Below are positions 47,950-56,514 of a stretch of 64,000 bases of DNA, piece after piece. Source of the DNA: Frondihabitans sp. PAMC 28766 (GTDB lineage: Bacteria; Actinomycetota; Actinomycetes; Actinomycetales; Microbacteriaceae); contig NZ_CP014513.1 of NCBI RefSeq assembly GCF_001577365.1, forward strand, positions 1,054,001 to 1,118,000, read 5' to 3'. Below the pieces are notes generated by a model. It saw nothing but the letters and a program-made list of their open reading frames with translations, did no database searches and was not told the origin of the DNA. Position numbers and translations under genes: made by a program. The first letter of the stretch is position 1; each line of letters opens with the position of its first letter.

Positions 47950-49493
47950 ACCTCACCGGACAACGCACCTACAGCGACGATGAGACGGTCGACGTCGTCG
48001 TGGTCGGCACCGGCGCCGGCGGCGCCCCCCTTCTCGCGACGCTCGCAGCCCGTGGGCTGACGGTGGTCGCGCTCGAGGCGGGCCCGAACTTCGACCCGCA
48101 GCAGTACACGCCCGACGAGAACCAGGCCGTCGCCATCAACTGGATGGACGAGCGGCTGAGCGACGGCGAGACTCCGACGGCGTTCGGCTCGAACAACTCG
48201 GGCAAGGGCGTCGGCGGCGCGACGTTGCACTGGGGCGCCTTCACCCCTCGCCCCGACCCGCGCGACCTCGCCCTCAAGTCGACGACAGGCAAGGGGGAGG
48301 ACTGGCCGATCGGCCACGCAGAGATCACCGGTTACATCGAGCGTGTCGAGCAATTCGTCGGCGTCTCGGGCCCCGCCGACTACCCGTGGGACCCGACGCG
48401 GCAGTACCTGATGCCGCCCGTCGCGCGCAACGCCTCGAGCGACATGATGATCCGCGGCTGCGAGGCCCTCGGCATCACCGCCACCGACGGTCCGGCCGCG
48501 GTGTTGACTCTCGACCGTCAACAGGAGCACCACGGCCTCCGCCCCGCGTGCGCCAACTGCGGCGCCTGCCATCAGGGCTGCCGCTCGGGCGCCAAGGTCA
48601 GCATGGACACCACCTATCTGCCTCTTGCGGTCGCGAACGGCGCCGAGATCCGGCCCGACTCGACGGTGCACGGCATCGAGCAGGATGCCACGGGGCGCGT
48701 CAGCGCCGTCGTCTACACGCGCGATGGCGTGGAGCACCGTCAGCGAACCGCCGCCCTGGTGCTGGCCGCGGGCGGCGTCGAGACCCCGCGCCTTCTGCTG
48801 CACACCGGGCTCGCCAACTCGTCCGGCCAGGTGGGCCGCAACTACATGGCGCACGGCGCGACCCAGGTCTGGGGCCGCTTCGACGAAGAGATGCGGAGCC
48901 ACCGCGGTTACCCGTCGTCGATCATCACCGAGGACTTCCTGCGGCCGAGCGACGCCGACTTCGCCGGCGGCTATCTGATTCAGAGCCTCGGCGTCGTGCC
49001 GCTCACGCTCTCGACCACGATGGTGCGAGGCGGCGGCCTCTGGGGCAGGTCGCTCGTCGACGCGATGGACAACTACCGCTACCTCTCCGGCGTGGGCATC
49101 AACGGCGAGTGCCTGCCGCGCGACGAGAACCGCCTGACGCTGTCCGACGAGCTCGACGAGTTCGGCATCCCGAAGGCGCGCATCGCCTTCAGCCAGGGGC
49201 CGAACGAGCAGGCGATGGACGAGCACGCGATCCGCACGATGACCTCGATCGTCGAGGCGGCGGGCGCGACCTCCACCATCGTGTTGGCGCGTACGGCGCA
49301 CACGATCGGCACGGCGCGAATGGGAACTTCTGCCGACACGGCGGTCGTCGACCCCGACGGCCGCAGCTTCGACGTGCCGAACCTCTGGATCGCCGACAAC
49401 TCGGTCTTCCCGACCTCGGTGCCGGCCAACCCCGCGCTGCTGATCATGGCGCTGGGGCTGCGAACCGCCGAGCGCATGTTCGCCGCGGCGTAG
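47946..49493 (+). CDS. GMC-family FAD oxidoreductase
   Basis: 515 aa. FAD motif VVGTGAGGAPLLATLA (residues 19-34), SGKGVGGATLHWGAF, and a Cys cluster CANCGACHQGC (about residues 201-211) that may hold a small metal or iron-sulfur site. The catalytic His is in ARTAHTIGTARMG, followed by NLWIADNSVFPTSVPANPALLIM. This is the gluconate/fructose dehydrogenase large-subunit type. Its partner subunit-3 domain is fused to the preceding hydrolase. No signal peptide and no cytochrome subunit is present. Confidence 0.92.
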   Translation: MNLTGQRTYSDDETVDVVVVGTGAGGAPLLATLAARGLTVVALEAGPNFDPQQYTPDENQAVAINWMDERLSDGETPTAFGSNNSGKGVGGATLHWGAFTPRPDPRDLALKSTTGKGEDWPIGHAEITGYIERVEQFVGVSGPADYPWDPTRQYLMPPVARNASSDMMIRGCEALGITATDGPAAVLTLDRQQEHHGLRPACANCGACHQGCRSGAKVSMDTTYLPLAVANGAEIRPDSTVHGIEQDATGRVSAVVYTRDGVEHRQRTAALVLAAGGVETPRLLLHTGLANSSGQVGRNYMAHGATQVWGRFDEEMRSHRGYPSSIITEDFLRPSDADFAGGYLIQSLGVVPLTLSTTMVRGGGLWGRSLVDAMDNYRYLSGVGINGECLPRDENRLTLSDELDEFGIPKARIAFSQGPNEQAMDEHAIRTMTSIVEAAGATSTIVLARTAHTIGTARMGTSADTAVVDPDGRSFDVPNLWIADNSVFPTSVPANPALLIMALGLRTAERMFAAA

Positions 49494-49502
49494 CGGTCCC
49501 CA

Positions 49503-49564
49503 CCCTTACCTTTTCGGCTCATCCTGACCGCCCGGGCGGTCAGGACGAGCCGAAAAGGTAAGGG
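49503..49564. repeat. 62-bp hairpin family B, copy 1
   Basis: CCCTTACCTTTTCGGC ... GCCGAAAAGGTAAGGG with inner arms TCATCCTGACC/GGTCAGGACGA around CCCGGG. It lies between convergent genes (stops 49493 and 49592). The TTTT/AAAA tracts lie in the stem. The second copy is at 59332-59393 and has exactly the same length. Confidence 0.85.
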
Positions 49565-49591
49565 CCGAGGCCGAGGCCGAGGGTCAGAAGG

Positions 49592-50518
49592 TCATAAGGT
49601 CAGGACGAAGCGGCCGCGCGTGCCGCCGGCCTCGAGGCGGCGGTGCGCCTCAGCTGCCTCGGCTGCGGGGAAGGTGCCGGCCACACGCAGCGTGACGACA
49701 CCGTCCTCCACTTTCTGCCGCAGGTCGTCGAGCTTGGCGCTCGACAGGTATTCGTCGCCCACCGAGACGACGACGAACTTCACGTCGTCCGTGCCGTCGC
49801 CTGTCCAGCCACGGAACGACACGAACGCGCCGCCCGGCTTCACGGCTCTCGTCACCTGCTCCTTCTGCACGGCCGCGTCGACGACGGCGTCGACACCGCC
49901 GGGGGCGGCCTGCAGGATGCGATCGGCCACGTCGTCTCCACGGCTCACGATCGTCTCGGCGCCCAGGCTCTCGACGAGGGCGCGGTCTTTCTCCGACGAG
50001 TCGGCGATCACCGTCAGCCCCGCGTCCTTCGCCAGCTGGATGACGTACGCCCCCAGGGTGCCGGCGGCGCCGGTCACGGCGATGGTGGCACCGGCGGGCA
50101 ACGCGAGCTTCTCGAGCGCCTGCACGGCTGTGAGGCCGTTCATCGGCAGGGTCGAGGCCTCTTCGAGAGAGTGGCCCGACGGGATCCTGCTGACCGACTG
50201 CCACGGCCCGACCACGAACTCGGCGTAGGCGCCACCGTGTTCTTTCGCGGGGATCGTGATGGCCATGACCTCGTCTCCGACCGCGAAGGGGGCGCCCTCG
50301 CCGACCTCGTCGATCACGCCCGCCGCGTCCATGCCGACCACGTAGGGGGGACCTGCCATGGGGGCGCCGAGGCCCGAGCGGCTGAGGCTGTCGGTCGGGC
50401 TGACCGCCGCCGCCCTCACCGCGATCCGCACCTCGCCGAAGCCGGCGTGCGGCTCCGGCCTCTCGACGGTCTCCAGTTTTTCAGGCCCACCGAATTCGTT
50501 CACACCGATCACACGCAT
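49592..50518 (-). CDS. NADP-dependent quinone oxidoreductase (MDR family)
   Basis: 308 aa. GroES-like domain (AVRAAAVSPTDSLSRSG, GMDAAGVIDEVGEG) and Rossmann motif AVTGAAGTLGAYVIQLAK, followed by GAETIVSRGDD. No zinc ligands. This is a second paralogue of the 39568 enzyme, only moderately similar. ATG 50518 has a TAGCGT box 7 nt upstream, overlapping the divergent VOC promoter. Confidence 0.9.
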   Translation of the reverse strand: MRVIGVNEFGGPEKLETVERPEPHAGFGEVRIAVRAAAVSPTDSLSRSGLGAPMAGPPYVVGMDAAGVIDEVGEGAPFAVGDEVMAITIPAKEHGGAYAEFVVGPWQSVSRIPSGHSLEEASTLPMNGLTAVQALEKLALPAGATIAVTGAAGTLGAYVIQLAKDAGLTVIADSSEKDRALVESLGAETIVSRGDDVADRILQAAPGGVDAVVDAAVQKEQVTRAVKPGGAFVSFRGWTGDGTDDVKFVVVSVGDEYLSSAKLDDLRQKVEDGVVTLRVAGTFPAAEAAEAHRRLEAGGTRGRFVLTL

Positions 50519-50525
50519 GAGATCG

Positions 50526-50535
50526 ACGCTATCCT
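50526..50535. promoter_or_regulatory. overlapping divergent -10 boxes
   Basis: Minus strand TAGCGT (50531-50526) lies 7 nt before ATG 50518; plus strand TATCCT (50530-50535) lies 8 nt before ATG 50544. The two starts are only 25 bp apart, so the genes cannot easily be transcribed at the same time. Confidence 0.4.
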
Positions 50536-50543
50536 CGCGGGGC

Positions 50544-50987
50544 ATGAGCGACTCACAGTTTCCTGTCATCCGGCAGACCGTCATCGACACCCCCGACCCG
50601 CGCGGTCTGGGCGACTTCTATCGGCAGCTGCTCGGGCTCCAGTGGTCGCCGGGCGACGAGCCGGGCGGTGCGACCGATCTGTCGGCGCTGGAGGCCGGCG
50701 AGCCCATCGACTGGACCGGCCTCGACGACGCGTCGGGACGTCGCATCCTGGCGTTCCAGCGCGTCCAGGGGCTGCCGAGGCCCGTGTGGCCCGACGGCAA
50801 CCCGCCGCAGATGATGCACCTCGACCTTGCCGTGCCCGACGCCGCGGTGCTCGAGCATCAGCGGGCGAGAGCCGAGCAGCTCGGCGCCACGATGATCCGC
50901 GACGAGTCGGCCGACCCCGACGAAGCGCTCTACGTCTTCACCGATCCCTCGGGGCACCCGTTCTGCATCTTCGTCGCAGCAGCCTGA
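50544..50987 (+). CDS. VOC-family (glyoxalase-like) protein
   Basis: 147 aa with two beta-alpha-beta-beta-beta units: TVIDTPDPRGLGDFYRQLLGLQW and LDLAVPDAAVLEHQRARAEQLGA, closing in TDPSGHPFCIFV. The metal positions of true glyoxalases are only partly kept (H in MMHLDLAV). This is the DUF4440-free VOC group common in actinobacteria, often linked to antibiotic or thiol resistance. Substrate unknown. Confidence 0.88.
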   Translation: MSDSQFPVIRQTVIDTPDPRGLGDFYRQLLGLQWSPGDEPGGATDLSALEAGEPIDWTGLDDASGRRILAFQRVQGLPRPVWPDGNPPQMMHLDLAVPDAAVLEHQRARAEQLGATMIRDESADPDEALYVFTDPSGHPFCIFVAAA

Positions 50988-51074
50988 GCACGGGTTACGC
51001 TTTCAGGGTCACGGCCCGGCGGAGGGCCTTGGTCTGATCAGCCTCATGGTCGGGGCTCGACGAAGGGAGCGGCC

Positions 51075-51821
51075 GTGGAACTGCTCATCGGCGTCGGCGT
51101 CATCGCCCTCCTGGTGGTCGGCATCGGCCGGTGGGTGCGGCCCGCTCGGCCGAAGCCTCCCGTCGCCTCCTCGCCTCCTCCCTCTGCAGCTTCGAGTGTC
51201 GACGGTGGCGCGATGCTCGCGACTCCCGCCGCGCCCTCTACCGAAGTGCAGAGCCAGGGCGCAGGATCGGGGGCAGGCGGCTCCTGGGCCGAGGCCCAGC
51301 GCCTCCGAGGCCTGCTCCTCGCGCGCCGAGTGCCGCCCGTTTTCACCAGCTGGCAGCTGGTGCCCGAGCCCGGCGAGGTCTTCTTCTACGAGCTCGGAGC
51401 CGACTACGAGCGCTTCTACGGGCAGGAGGTCGGCTACCGCCCGGCCTCGGGGTTCTACTTCGGCAGCCCCGCGTTCATCCTCGCGGGGCTCGCGGTCAGC
51501 GGGATCACGAACGTGCAACGGCGTCGGGACGCGGCCGCCCAGTCGGCGACGCAGTGGCGCGAGCTCGAAGCGATCCGGTTCGTCGTGACGAACCACCGGC
51601 TGCTCTGCCTCGTCGGCGGGCAGTGGGTCAGCTTCCACTACGGCGCGATGACGGCGGTCTACCCCGAGGTCGCCTCGGGCGCGCTCATCTGCGAGTTCAC
51701 CGGGGTGCCGCCACTGCGGCTGCAGGGCCCGGACGTCGCGATCGCCGCCGTGATGACGGTGTTCGCGACGCACGGCCTGCAGGCGGTGGCAGAGCACCCG
51801 AGCCTGCAGGTGCTCGGGTAA
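51075..51821 (+). CDS. hypothetical membrane-anchored protein
   Basis: 248 aa from GTG 51075. One N-terminal helix (LLIGVGVIALLVVGIGRWV, residues 3-21), a Pro/Ser/Ala linker to about residue 75, then a soluble domain with EPGEVFFYELGADYERFYG, RFVVTNHRLLCLV and SFHYGAMTAVYPE. The NHRLL segment resembles PH-like/bPH domains of actinobacteria. Function unknown. The DEAD-box helicase gene is convergent. Confidence 0.65.
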   Translation: MELLIGVGVIALLVVGIGRWVRPARPKPPVASSPPPSAASSVDGGAMLATPAAPSTEVQSQGAGSGAGGSWAEAQRLRGLLLARRVPPVFTSWQLVPEPGEVFFYELGADYERFYGQEVGYRPASGFYFGSPAFILAGLAVSGITNVQRRRDAAAQSATQWRELEAIRFVVTNHRLLCLVGGQWVSFHYGAMTAVYPEVASGALICEFTGVPPLRLQGPDVAIAAVMTVFATHGLQAVAEHPSLQVLG

Positions 51822-51836
51822 CTTTCGCGAACGCAC

Positions 51837-51902
51837 AAAACCCCCGCCGGCGGCATCCGCGCAATGCCTAGGCATTGCGCGCGCGCCACCGGCGAGGGTT
51901 TC
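51837..51902. terminator. 66-bp hairpin at convergent junction
   Basis: AAAACCCCCGCCGG ... CCGGCGAGGGTTTC outer arms around the perfect 22-bp dyad centred on CCTAGG (GCGCAATGCCTAGGCATTGC). The A-tract before and T-tract after favour termination on both strands. Confidence 0.75.
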
Positions 51903-51919
51903 GTGAGGTGAGAGTGGGG

Positions 51920-53752
51920 CTAGCGGCCGCGACCGCCGGCGCCGCCGCCGCGCGGCGCGCTGCCGCGGACGAGCGAACCGACTTTCAGCGAGCCGGGGCG
52001 ACCGCCGCCGGAGGAGGCGCGGCGCGAGCCGTTGCCACCCTCACGGCGCTGGCCGCCGTCACGCCCACCGGACTGCTCGGCGGCGAAGGCCGCCTGGTCG
52101 TTGCGCACACCGTTCGAGCGGCTGGCGCCGCCGTCCGACTGCGCACGGCGGTTCTGGCGCTCGTCGCGAACGGGTGCGGCCGAGGCGGGGGCACCCGAGC
52201 CGGACTCCGTCGAGTAGAACGTCTTGGAGCCCGTGCGCGGGGCCTCGCTGCGGCTGCGGTCGTTGCCACCGCGACCACCGGCACCGCGGCCGGCCTGGCC
52301 AGAGCGACCGGCAGCGCCCTGCGAGCGGCCCGTGCCGGCGCCTCCGCGACGGGGCGAGCCGTCGGATCCTGCGCCCTGACCGGCCGCAGCGGGACGACCC
52401 GAGCGGTCGCGGCGAGCGATGGGGGTGCCGTCGGCGTTCTGGCGGGCGACGCGCTTGCGCTGGGCGTTCGCGCCGGTCGAGCGACCGCCGCCGCCCTGCT
52501 GCTGCGGCGCGCGCTCCGACTTGGGGGCCGGCTTGACGTAGGCCGCGACGTCGCCGACGAGCGCGGCGACCTCGGGGGAGGTCGGCTTGACGGCGGTGAC
52601 CGTCGCGGTGATGCCGGCCTTCTTCATCATCTGAGCGACGTCGCGACGCTGGCTCGGAATGACGAGGGTGACCACGTCGCCCTCGGCGCCGGCGCGAGCC
52701 GTGCGGCCCGAGCGATGCAGGTACGCCTTGTGCTCGGTCGGCGGGTCGACGTGGATCACGAGCTCGATGTCGTCGACGTGCACGCCGCGGGCGGCGACGT
52801 CGGTCGCGACGAGGACGCGCGCGGAGCCGTCTTGGAACGCGGCGAGGTTGCGGTCGCGCTGCGGCTGCGACAGGTTGCCGTGCAGGTCGACCGAGGGGAT
52901 GCCCGACTCGGTCAGCTGCTTGGCGAGCTTCTTGGCGTGGTGCTTGGTGCGCATGAAGAGGATGCGGCGGCCCTGGCCCGAGGCGAGCTTCTCGATGAGC
53001 GCCTTCTTGGTCTCGAGCGACTCGGTCTCGAACACGTGGTGGGTCATCTTCGCCACGGGCGAGTTGGCCTCGTCGACCGAGTGCAGCACCTCGTTGTGGA
53101 GGAACTGCTTGACGAGCTTGTCCACGCCGTTGTCGAGCGTCGCGCTGAAGAGCAGGCGCTGGCCGTTCTCGGGAGTGGCCTTCAGGATGCGCGTCACACC
53201 GGGCAGGAAGCCGAGGTCGGCCATGTGGTCGGCCTCGTCGAGCACGGTGATCTCGATGGCGTCGAGCTTGACGAAGCCCTGCTTCATCAGGTCTTCGAGG
53301 CGGCCGGGGCAGGCGACGATGATGTCGACGCCCTGCTTGAGGGCCTGCACCTGACGGTTCTGTGAGACGCCGCCGAAGATCGTGGTGGTGTTCATACCGT
53401 AGGCCGCAGCCATCGGCGCGAGGACGGCGTCGATCTGGGTGGCCAGCTCGCGCGTGGGGGCGAGCACCATGCCGATCGGGCGGCCCGGGCGGCGCTTGCC
53501 GCCGGCGAGCTTGCCGCCGAGACGGGCGGCCATGGGGATGGAGAAGGCCAGGGTCTTGCCTGAGCCGGTCTTGCCGCGGCCGAGTACGTCGCGGCCGTTC
53601 AGGGTGTCGGGCAGCGTGTCGACCTGGATCGGGAACGCGGTGGACTTGCCATCCGCGAGAAGGGCTTTGACGATGGGCCCGGGGACGCCGAGGGAGGCGA
53701 AGGTGGTGCCCTCGTCCTCGACCTCGGTGGCAGTGGTGATGGTGTCTGTCAT
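51920..53752 (-). CDS. DEAD-box RNA helicase
   Basis: 610 aa. Motif I GKTGSGKTLAF (residues 63-73), Q-motif FPIQVDTLPD, APTRELATQI, VLDEADHMADLGF, LLFSATLDNG, then domain 2 with RILFMRTKHHAKKL, ATDVAARGVHVDDI and YLHRSGRTARAG. The last 200 residues are Gly/Arg/Ser-rich (GGRGGNDRSRSEAP and similar), an RGG-type RNA-binding tail. It remodels RNA in ribosome assembly or cold response. GAAAGG about 10 nt before ATG 53752 supports the start. A leader of over 150 nt precedes it. Confidence 0.95.
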   Translation of the reverse strand: MTDTITTATEVEDEGTTFASLGVPGPIVKALLADGKSTAFPIQVDTLPDTLNGRDVLGRGKTGSGKTLAFSIPMAARLGGKLAGGKRRPGRPIGMVLAPTRELATQIDAVLAPMAAAYGMNTTTIFGGVSQNRQVQALKQGVDIIVACPGRLEDLMKQGFVKLDAIEITVLDEADHMADLGFLPGVTRILKATPENGQRLLFSATLDNGVDKLVKQFLHNEVLHSVDEANSPVAKMTHHVFETESLETKKALIEKLASGQGRRILFMRTKHHAKKLAKQLTESGIPSVDLHGNLSQPQRDRNLAAFQDGSARVLVATDVAARGVHVDDIELVIHVDPPTEHKAYLHRSGRTARAGAEGDVVTLVIPSQRRDVAQMMKKAGITATVTAVKPTSPEVAALVGDVAAYVKPAPKSERAPQQQGGGGRSTGANAQRKRVARQNADGTPIARRDRSGRPAAAGQGAGSDGSPRRGGAGTGRSQGAAGRSGQAGRGAGGRGGNDRSRSEAPRTGSKTFYSTESGSGAPASAAPVRDERQNRRAQSDGGASRSNGVRNDQAAFAAEQSGGRDGGQRREGGNGSRRASSGGGRPGSLKVGSLVRGSAPRGGGAGGRGR

Positions 53753-53947
53753 GGGGTGGTGCCTTTCAGGCATCGGGTATCGAGCCCCATGGGCTTGCAT
53801 CTTTCGACGACGCAGCTGGACTCGAGATGTGGCGACGGAGCAGTTGTGCTCGATCGTTTCGCCGCAGAGTGTGCTTCGCAAATTCGGCTTGTCACACCCG
53901 TCTTGGACGGGGAACCGAGGGTTGTGAGGGGCGTACTACGACGCAGG

Positions 53948-53966
53948 GAGCCGATCGGGTCGGCTC
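53948..53966. terminator. GAGCCGA hairpin after DUF1684 gene
   Basis: GAGCCGA-TCGGG-TCGGCTC, 19 nt past the minus-strand DUF1684 stop (53985), within the 232-bp gap in front of the RNA helicase gene. The rest of the gap is the helicase leader and shows no gene. Confidence 0.5.
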
Positions 53967-53984
53967 GCAAGTAACTCCATCGTA

Positions 53985-54686
53985 TCAGTAGGAGCCGCTG
54001 TAGCGCTCGCCGACGGGGATCTCGACGGCGACGGTGTTGCCCGGCTGGGCGAGCGGGCAAGCCCACGCGGGGTCGTAGGCGCAGCTCGGGTTGTACGCGA
54101 AGTTGAAGTCGAGGACCAGGTGGCCCGGCCTCGATCCTGGGCCCAGATCGGCCCCTTTGACGGTGTCGATCAGGTAGCGGCCGCCGCCGTACGTGCCGCC
54201 TTTCTTGCCGGCCAGCGCGTCTTTCACCGGGATGAAGACGCCGCCGCCGTACGAGGCGAGACGCCACACGTCGAGCGTGCCCACGCCGGGCACGTCGACC
54301 AGGCCGATGCGGTCGAACGGCACGTCGCCGTCGGTGCCGGTCGGCACGATCATGCGGTGCTCGTCGGCGGGCAGGATCTCGACTTCGAACCGCCAGGCGC
54401 GGTCGTACGGCTTCGTGGGCAGCCCGGTGAAGTGCGCGCGGTCTTCGGGCAGCAGCGGGGTCGACGGGTGGTTGGCGAACAGGTCGTCGCGGGTGCGGCG
54501 CCAGAGGTCGTGGGCCGACTCGAGGTCGGTCGCCTGGCGGACGCTCCGGTACACCTCGTGGATGTTGCGGCGCCACGAGGCGATGTCGAGGGCGTAATGG
54601 GCGGTCTCGGCGGTCGTCTGCTGGGCGCTGTCGCTGTCGCTGGCCCTGGTGCTGGCGTCGTCGGTTGCGGAGGTGCTCGTGGTCAC
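53985..54686 (-). CDS. DUF1684 protein
   Basis: 233 aa. WRRNIHEVYRSVR near residue 38, then RTRDDLFANHPSTPLLPEDRAHFTGL and later GGRYLIDTVKGADL, LVLDFNFAYNPSCAYDP. The final FNFAYNPSC motif is the DUF1684 signature. The family is conserved and of unknown function, with a small beta-rich fold. GTG 54686 is the start. The next gene upstream (54712) is 25 nt away in the same direction. Confidence 0.88.
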   Translation of the reverse strand: MTTSTSATDDASTRASDSDSAQQTTAETAHYALDIASWRRNIHEVYRSVRQATDLESAHDLWRRTRDDLFANHPSTPLLPEDRAHFTGLPTKPYDRAWRFEVEILPADEHRMIVPTGTDGDVPFDRIGLVDVPGVGTLDVWRLASYGGGVFIPVKDALAGKKGGTYGGGRYLIDTVKGADLGPGSRPGHLVLDFNFAYNPSCAYDPAWACPLAQPGNTVAVEIPVGERYSGSY

Positions 54687-54711
54687 GCGCTCACGCTACT
54701 CGCGGCGGGTG

Positions 54712-54954
54712 TCAGCGGCGGCGCTCGGCGCGCGCGTCGGCGATGTGCTTCGCGGCGACCAACTCGGGCGCCGCTGCCGGTGCGGGCGGTGCGGCCTGCG
54801 GCCGGTCGTCGGGGATCGCCGGGATCTCGACGACGAACGACTCGGGGCTCGGCGCGTCGGGCAGGCGCCCGAATCGCTCGGCTCGTGCTTGCGCTTGTGC
54901 CTGCGCCCGGGCTCGTGCCTGCGCTTCCGCCGCAGTCTCGTGGTCGAGTGCCAT
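54712..54954 (-). CDS. 80-aa hypothetical protein, Ala/Gln-rich
   Basis: MALDHETAAEAQARARAQAQ begins a helical stretch, then FVVEIPAIPDDRPQAAPP and a short helix. It is of low complexity and may be partly disordered. It precedes the DUF1684 gene by 25 nt and could be co-transcribed. Confidence is limited because the composition is simple. Confidence 0.45.
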   Translation of the reverse strand: MALDHETAAEAQARARAQAQAQARAERFGRLPDAPSPESFVVEIPAIPDDRPQAAPPAPAAAPELVAAKHIADARAERRR

Positions 54955-55029
54955 GGCCGCCTCCCTGATCGTCCCGACACAGTACCGCCCTCGGCGCACT
55001 GGCGCACGGCGCCCTCGTCGCGACGAAGA

Positions 55030-55139
55030 GGTATTGCCTTTTTCGACATACAGCTCTGCCTGAATTCAGCGTCGTCGGCCCGACCGCCGGTCGCCGCGCC
55101 TGAATTCAGGCGAACCTGTAAGTCCAAAAAAGCAATACC
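55030..55139. repeat. 110-bp inverted-repeat element
   Basis: GGTATTGC with a T-run (55030-55043) pairs with an A-run and GCAATACC (55126-55139). Inside lie GACATACAG/CTGTAAGTC-like arms and two CCTGAATTCAG palindromes (55059-55069, 55098-55111). It starts 29 nt beyond the stop of the 55169 gene. The inner motif also occurs at 17106-17168. Confidence 0.65.
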
Positions 55140-55168
55140 CCTCCGCTGGCCAGCCCGGAGGCCTCGCC

Positions 55169-55855
55169 TCAGTGGCGACGCACGAGATGTGTCAGGTTGC
55201 CACTACACCCCGAAGCGCGAAATAAGCGGCGAAAGGTCGGCTGGTTAGGTGCCACGGCGGCGCGCTCAGGCGGGCGCATCAGCACTCTCGGGCGCGGCCC
55301 CGAGGCCGAGGCCGAGGCTGGGGCTTGGGTTGGGGCAGAGTCGGGCGTAGGCCAGGTCGGCGCCAGCTGCCGGAAGCGGAAGCCGCGCCACTGCCACACG
55401 AGCCAGAGGCCCGGCCAGAGCAGCGGCGTCAGCCAGCCGGCGTGGAACTCCATGCGGTCGCGCAGCAGCGTGCCGCCGACGAGACCCGACGACCTCGGCG
55501 CCGGTGAGACGGCCATGCGGTGCCGGATCTGCAGCAGGGTGAAGGTGCCTGCGATGCCCCGCCCCGTGTCCTCCTGCACCCGCGCGATGCCGCCGAGCGG
55601 AGTGGAGTCGACCGGCGGCACCTTGACGTCGTAGAAGCGCAGCGACACGTGCGTCTTGCCGAGCGAGACCAGCCCCAGGATGCGGGCGCTCACCCGGCTG
55701 GGAGTGGTGCTCCAGCGTCGCGGGAAGCCGGTCGGCTCCTCGGAGCGGTAGACGAGCAGCGGCGTCGTCACGGCCACCATGACCTCCGGGTTCGCGAGTG
55801 CGTCGACGACGGTGGCGGGCGGGGCCGCGAGGGTGAGCTTCAGCTGCACGTGCAT
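55169..55855 (-). CDS. SRPBCC-like hypothetical protein
   Basis: 228 aa. The start HVQLKLTLAAPPATVVDALANPEVM and the following strands resemble the polyketide-cyclase/START-like (SRPBCC) fold: VSLRFYDVKVPPVD, GTFTLLQIRHRMAVSP and GTLLRDRMEFHAGWLTPLLW. The last 70 residues are Pro/Ala-rich and probably disordered. Such proteins bind hydrophobic ligands. Family assignment is by shape only. Confidence 0.6.
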   Translation of the reverse strand: MHVQLKLTLAAPPATVVDALANPEVMVAVTTPLLVYRSEEPTGFPRRWSTTPSRVSARILGLVSLGKTHVSLRFYDVKVPPVDSTPLGGIARVQEDTGRGIAGTFTLLQIRHRMAVSPAPRSSGLVGGTLLRDRMEFHAGWLTPLLWPGLWLVWQWRGFRFRQLAPTWPTPDSAPTQAPASASASGPRPRVLMRPPERAAVAPNQPTFRRLFRASGCSGNLTHLVRRH

Positions 55856-55893
55856 GACTTCAGTGTGGCCTCCCCACCCCGGAAGGGCCCCAC

Positions 55894-55899
55894 TACTGT
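55894..55899 (+). promoter_or_regulatory. -10 box TACTGT, leaderless ComB-like gene
   Basis: TACTGT, GGTCGG, then GTG 55906. Six-base spacing and no Shine-Dalgarno sequence. Confidence 0.55.
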
Positions 55900-55905
55900 G
55901 GTCGG

Positions 55906-56475
55906 GTGAGTCAAGAGCGCTACCAGGTCCGGTTCGAGTGGGGCCCGACGGGGGCAGCCCGGATCGCGGCGGGCGTCCACGTCATCGTGGTGGCCGACGA
56001 GCTCGACGACCACGGGATCTGCTCGGCGGGTGAGCTGGCGCGCCGGGTGCGGGATACGAGCGACGCGGCACGGCTCGACACCGCGCCCGGGCAGCCGGCC
56101 GTTCTCTGCGCGACCGAGGCGTCGGCCGCCGACGCGGCCCGACGGATCCTGCGCCTTCAAGGAGACCTCGGCGAGAGGGTCATGATCGCCGTGGTGGCGG
56201 CCGGCTCGATCGAGGCGGACGGCTTCCGTCACGCGGTCGAAGACCAGCTCGCGGCCGGGGCCGTGATCGATGCGCTGGCCTCCCTCGGCATCGACGCATC
56301 GTCGCCCGAGGCCGCCGTCGCCTGCGCCGCCTGGCAGGGGCTGCGTCGCGCGACGGGGCACCTGCTGACGGCATCGACCTCGACAGCAGCGATCGGGGCG
56401 CAGGATGCCAGAGTGCAGCGCGACGCACACCCCGCGTCTGCCGTCGTGCTGAGGGAATTCAGCCCCCGCGCGTAG
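55906..56475 (+). CDS. ComB-like 2-phosphosulfolactate phosphatase homologue
   Basis: 189 aa. YQVRFEWGPTGAARIAAGVHVIVVADEL follows the ComB family start, and AAGSIEADGFRHAVEDQLAAGAVIDAL with SSPEAAVACAAW matches its C-terminal half. It is shorter than usual (about 230-250 aa), and in the DVLSF-like segment the second acid is displaced (VVADELDD). Real ComB activity is therefore uncertain. It comes 39 nt before the DUF427 gene in the same direction. Confidence 0.72.
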   Translation: MSQERYQVRFEWGPTGAARIAAGVHVIVVADELDDHGICSAGELARRVRDTSDAARLDTAPGQPAVLCATEASAADAARRILRLQGDLGERVMIAVVAAGSIEADGFRHAVEDQLAAGAVIDALASLGIDASSPEAAVACAAWQGLRRATGHLLTASTSTAAIGAQDARVQRDAHPASAVVLREFSPRA

Positions 56476-56514
56476 CGTTCGGGCAAGCAGCAACCCCAAT
56501 TTTCAGGAGGAACC

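Noticed and set aside
53756..53974. Plus-strand 72-aa ORF in front of the RNA helicase
   Set aside because: It lies in the helicase leader region, has no ribosome site and no recognisable features.
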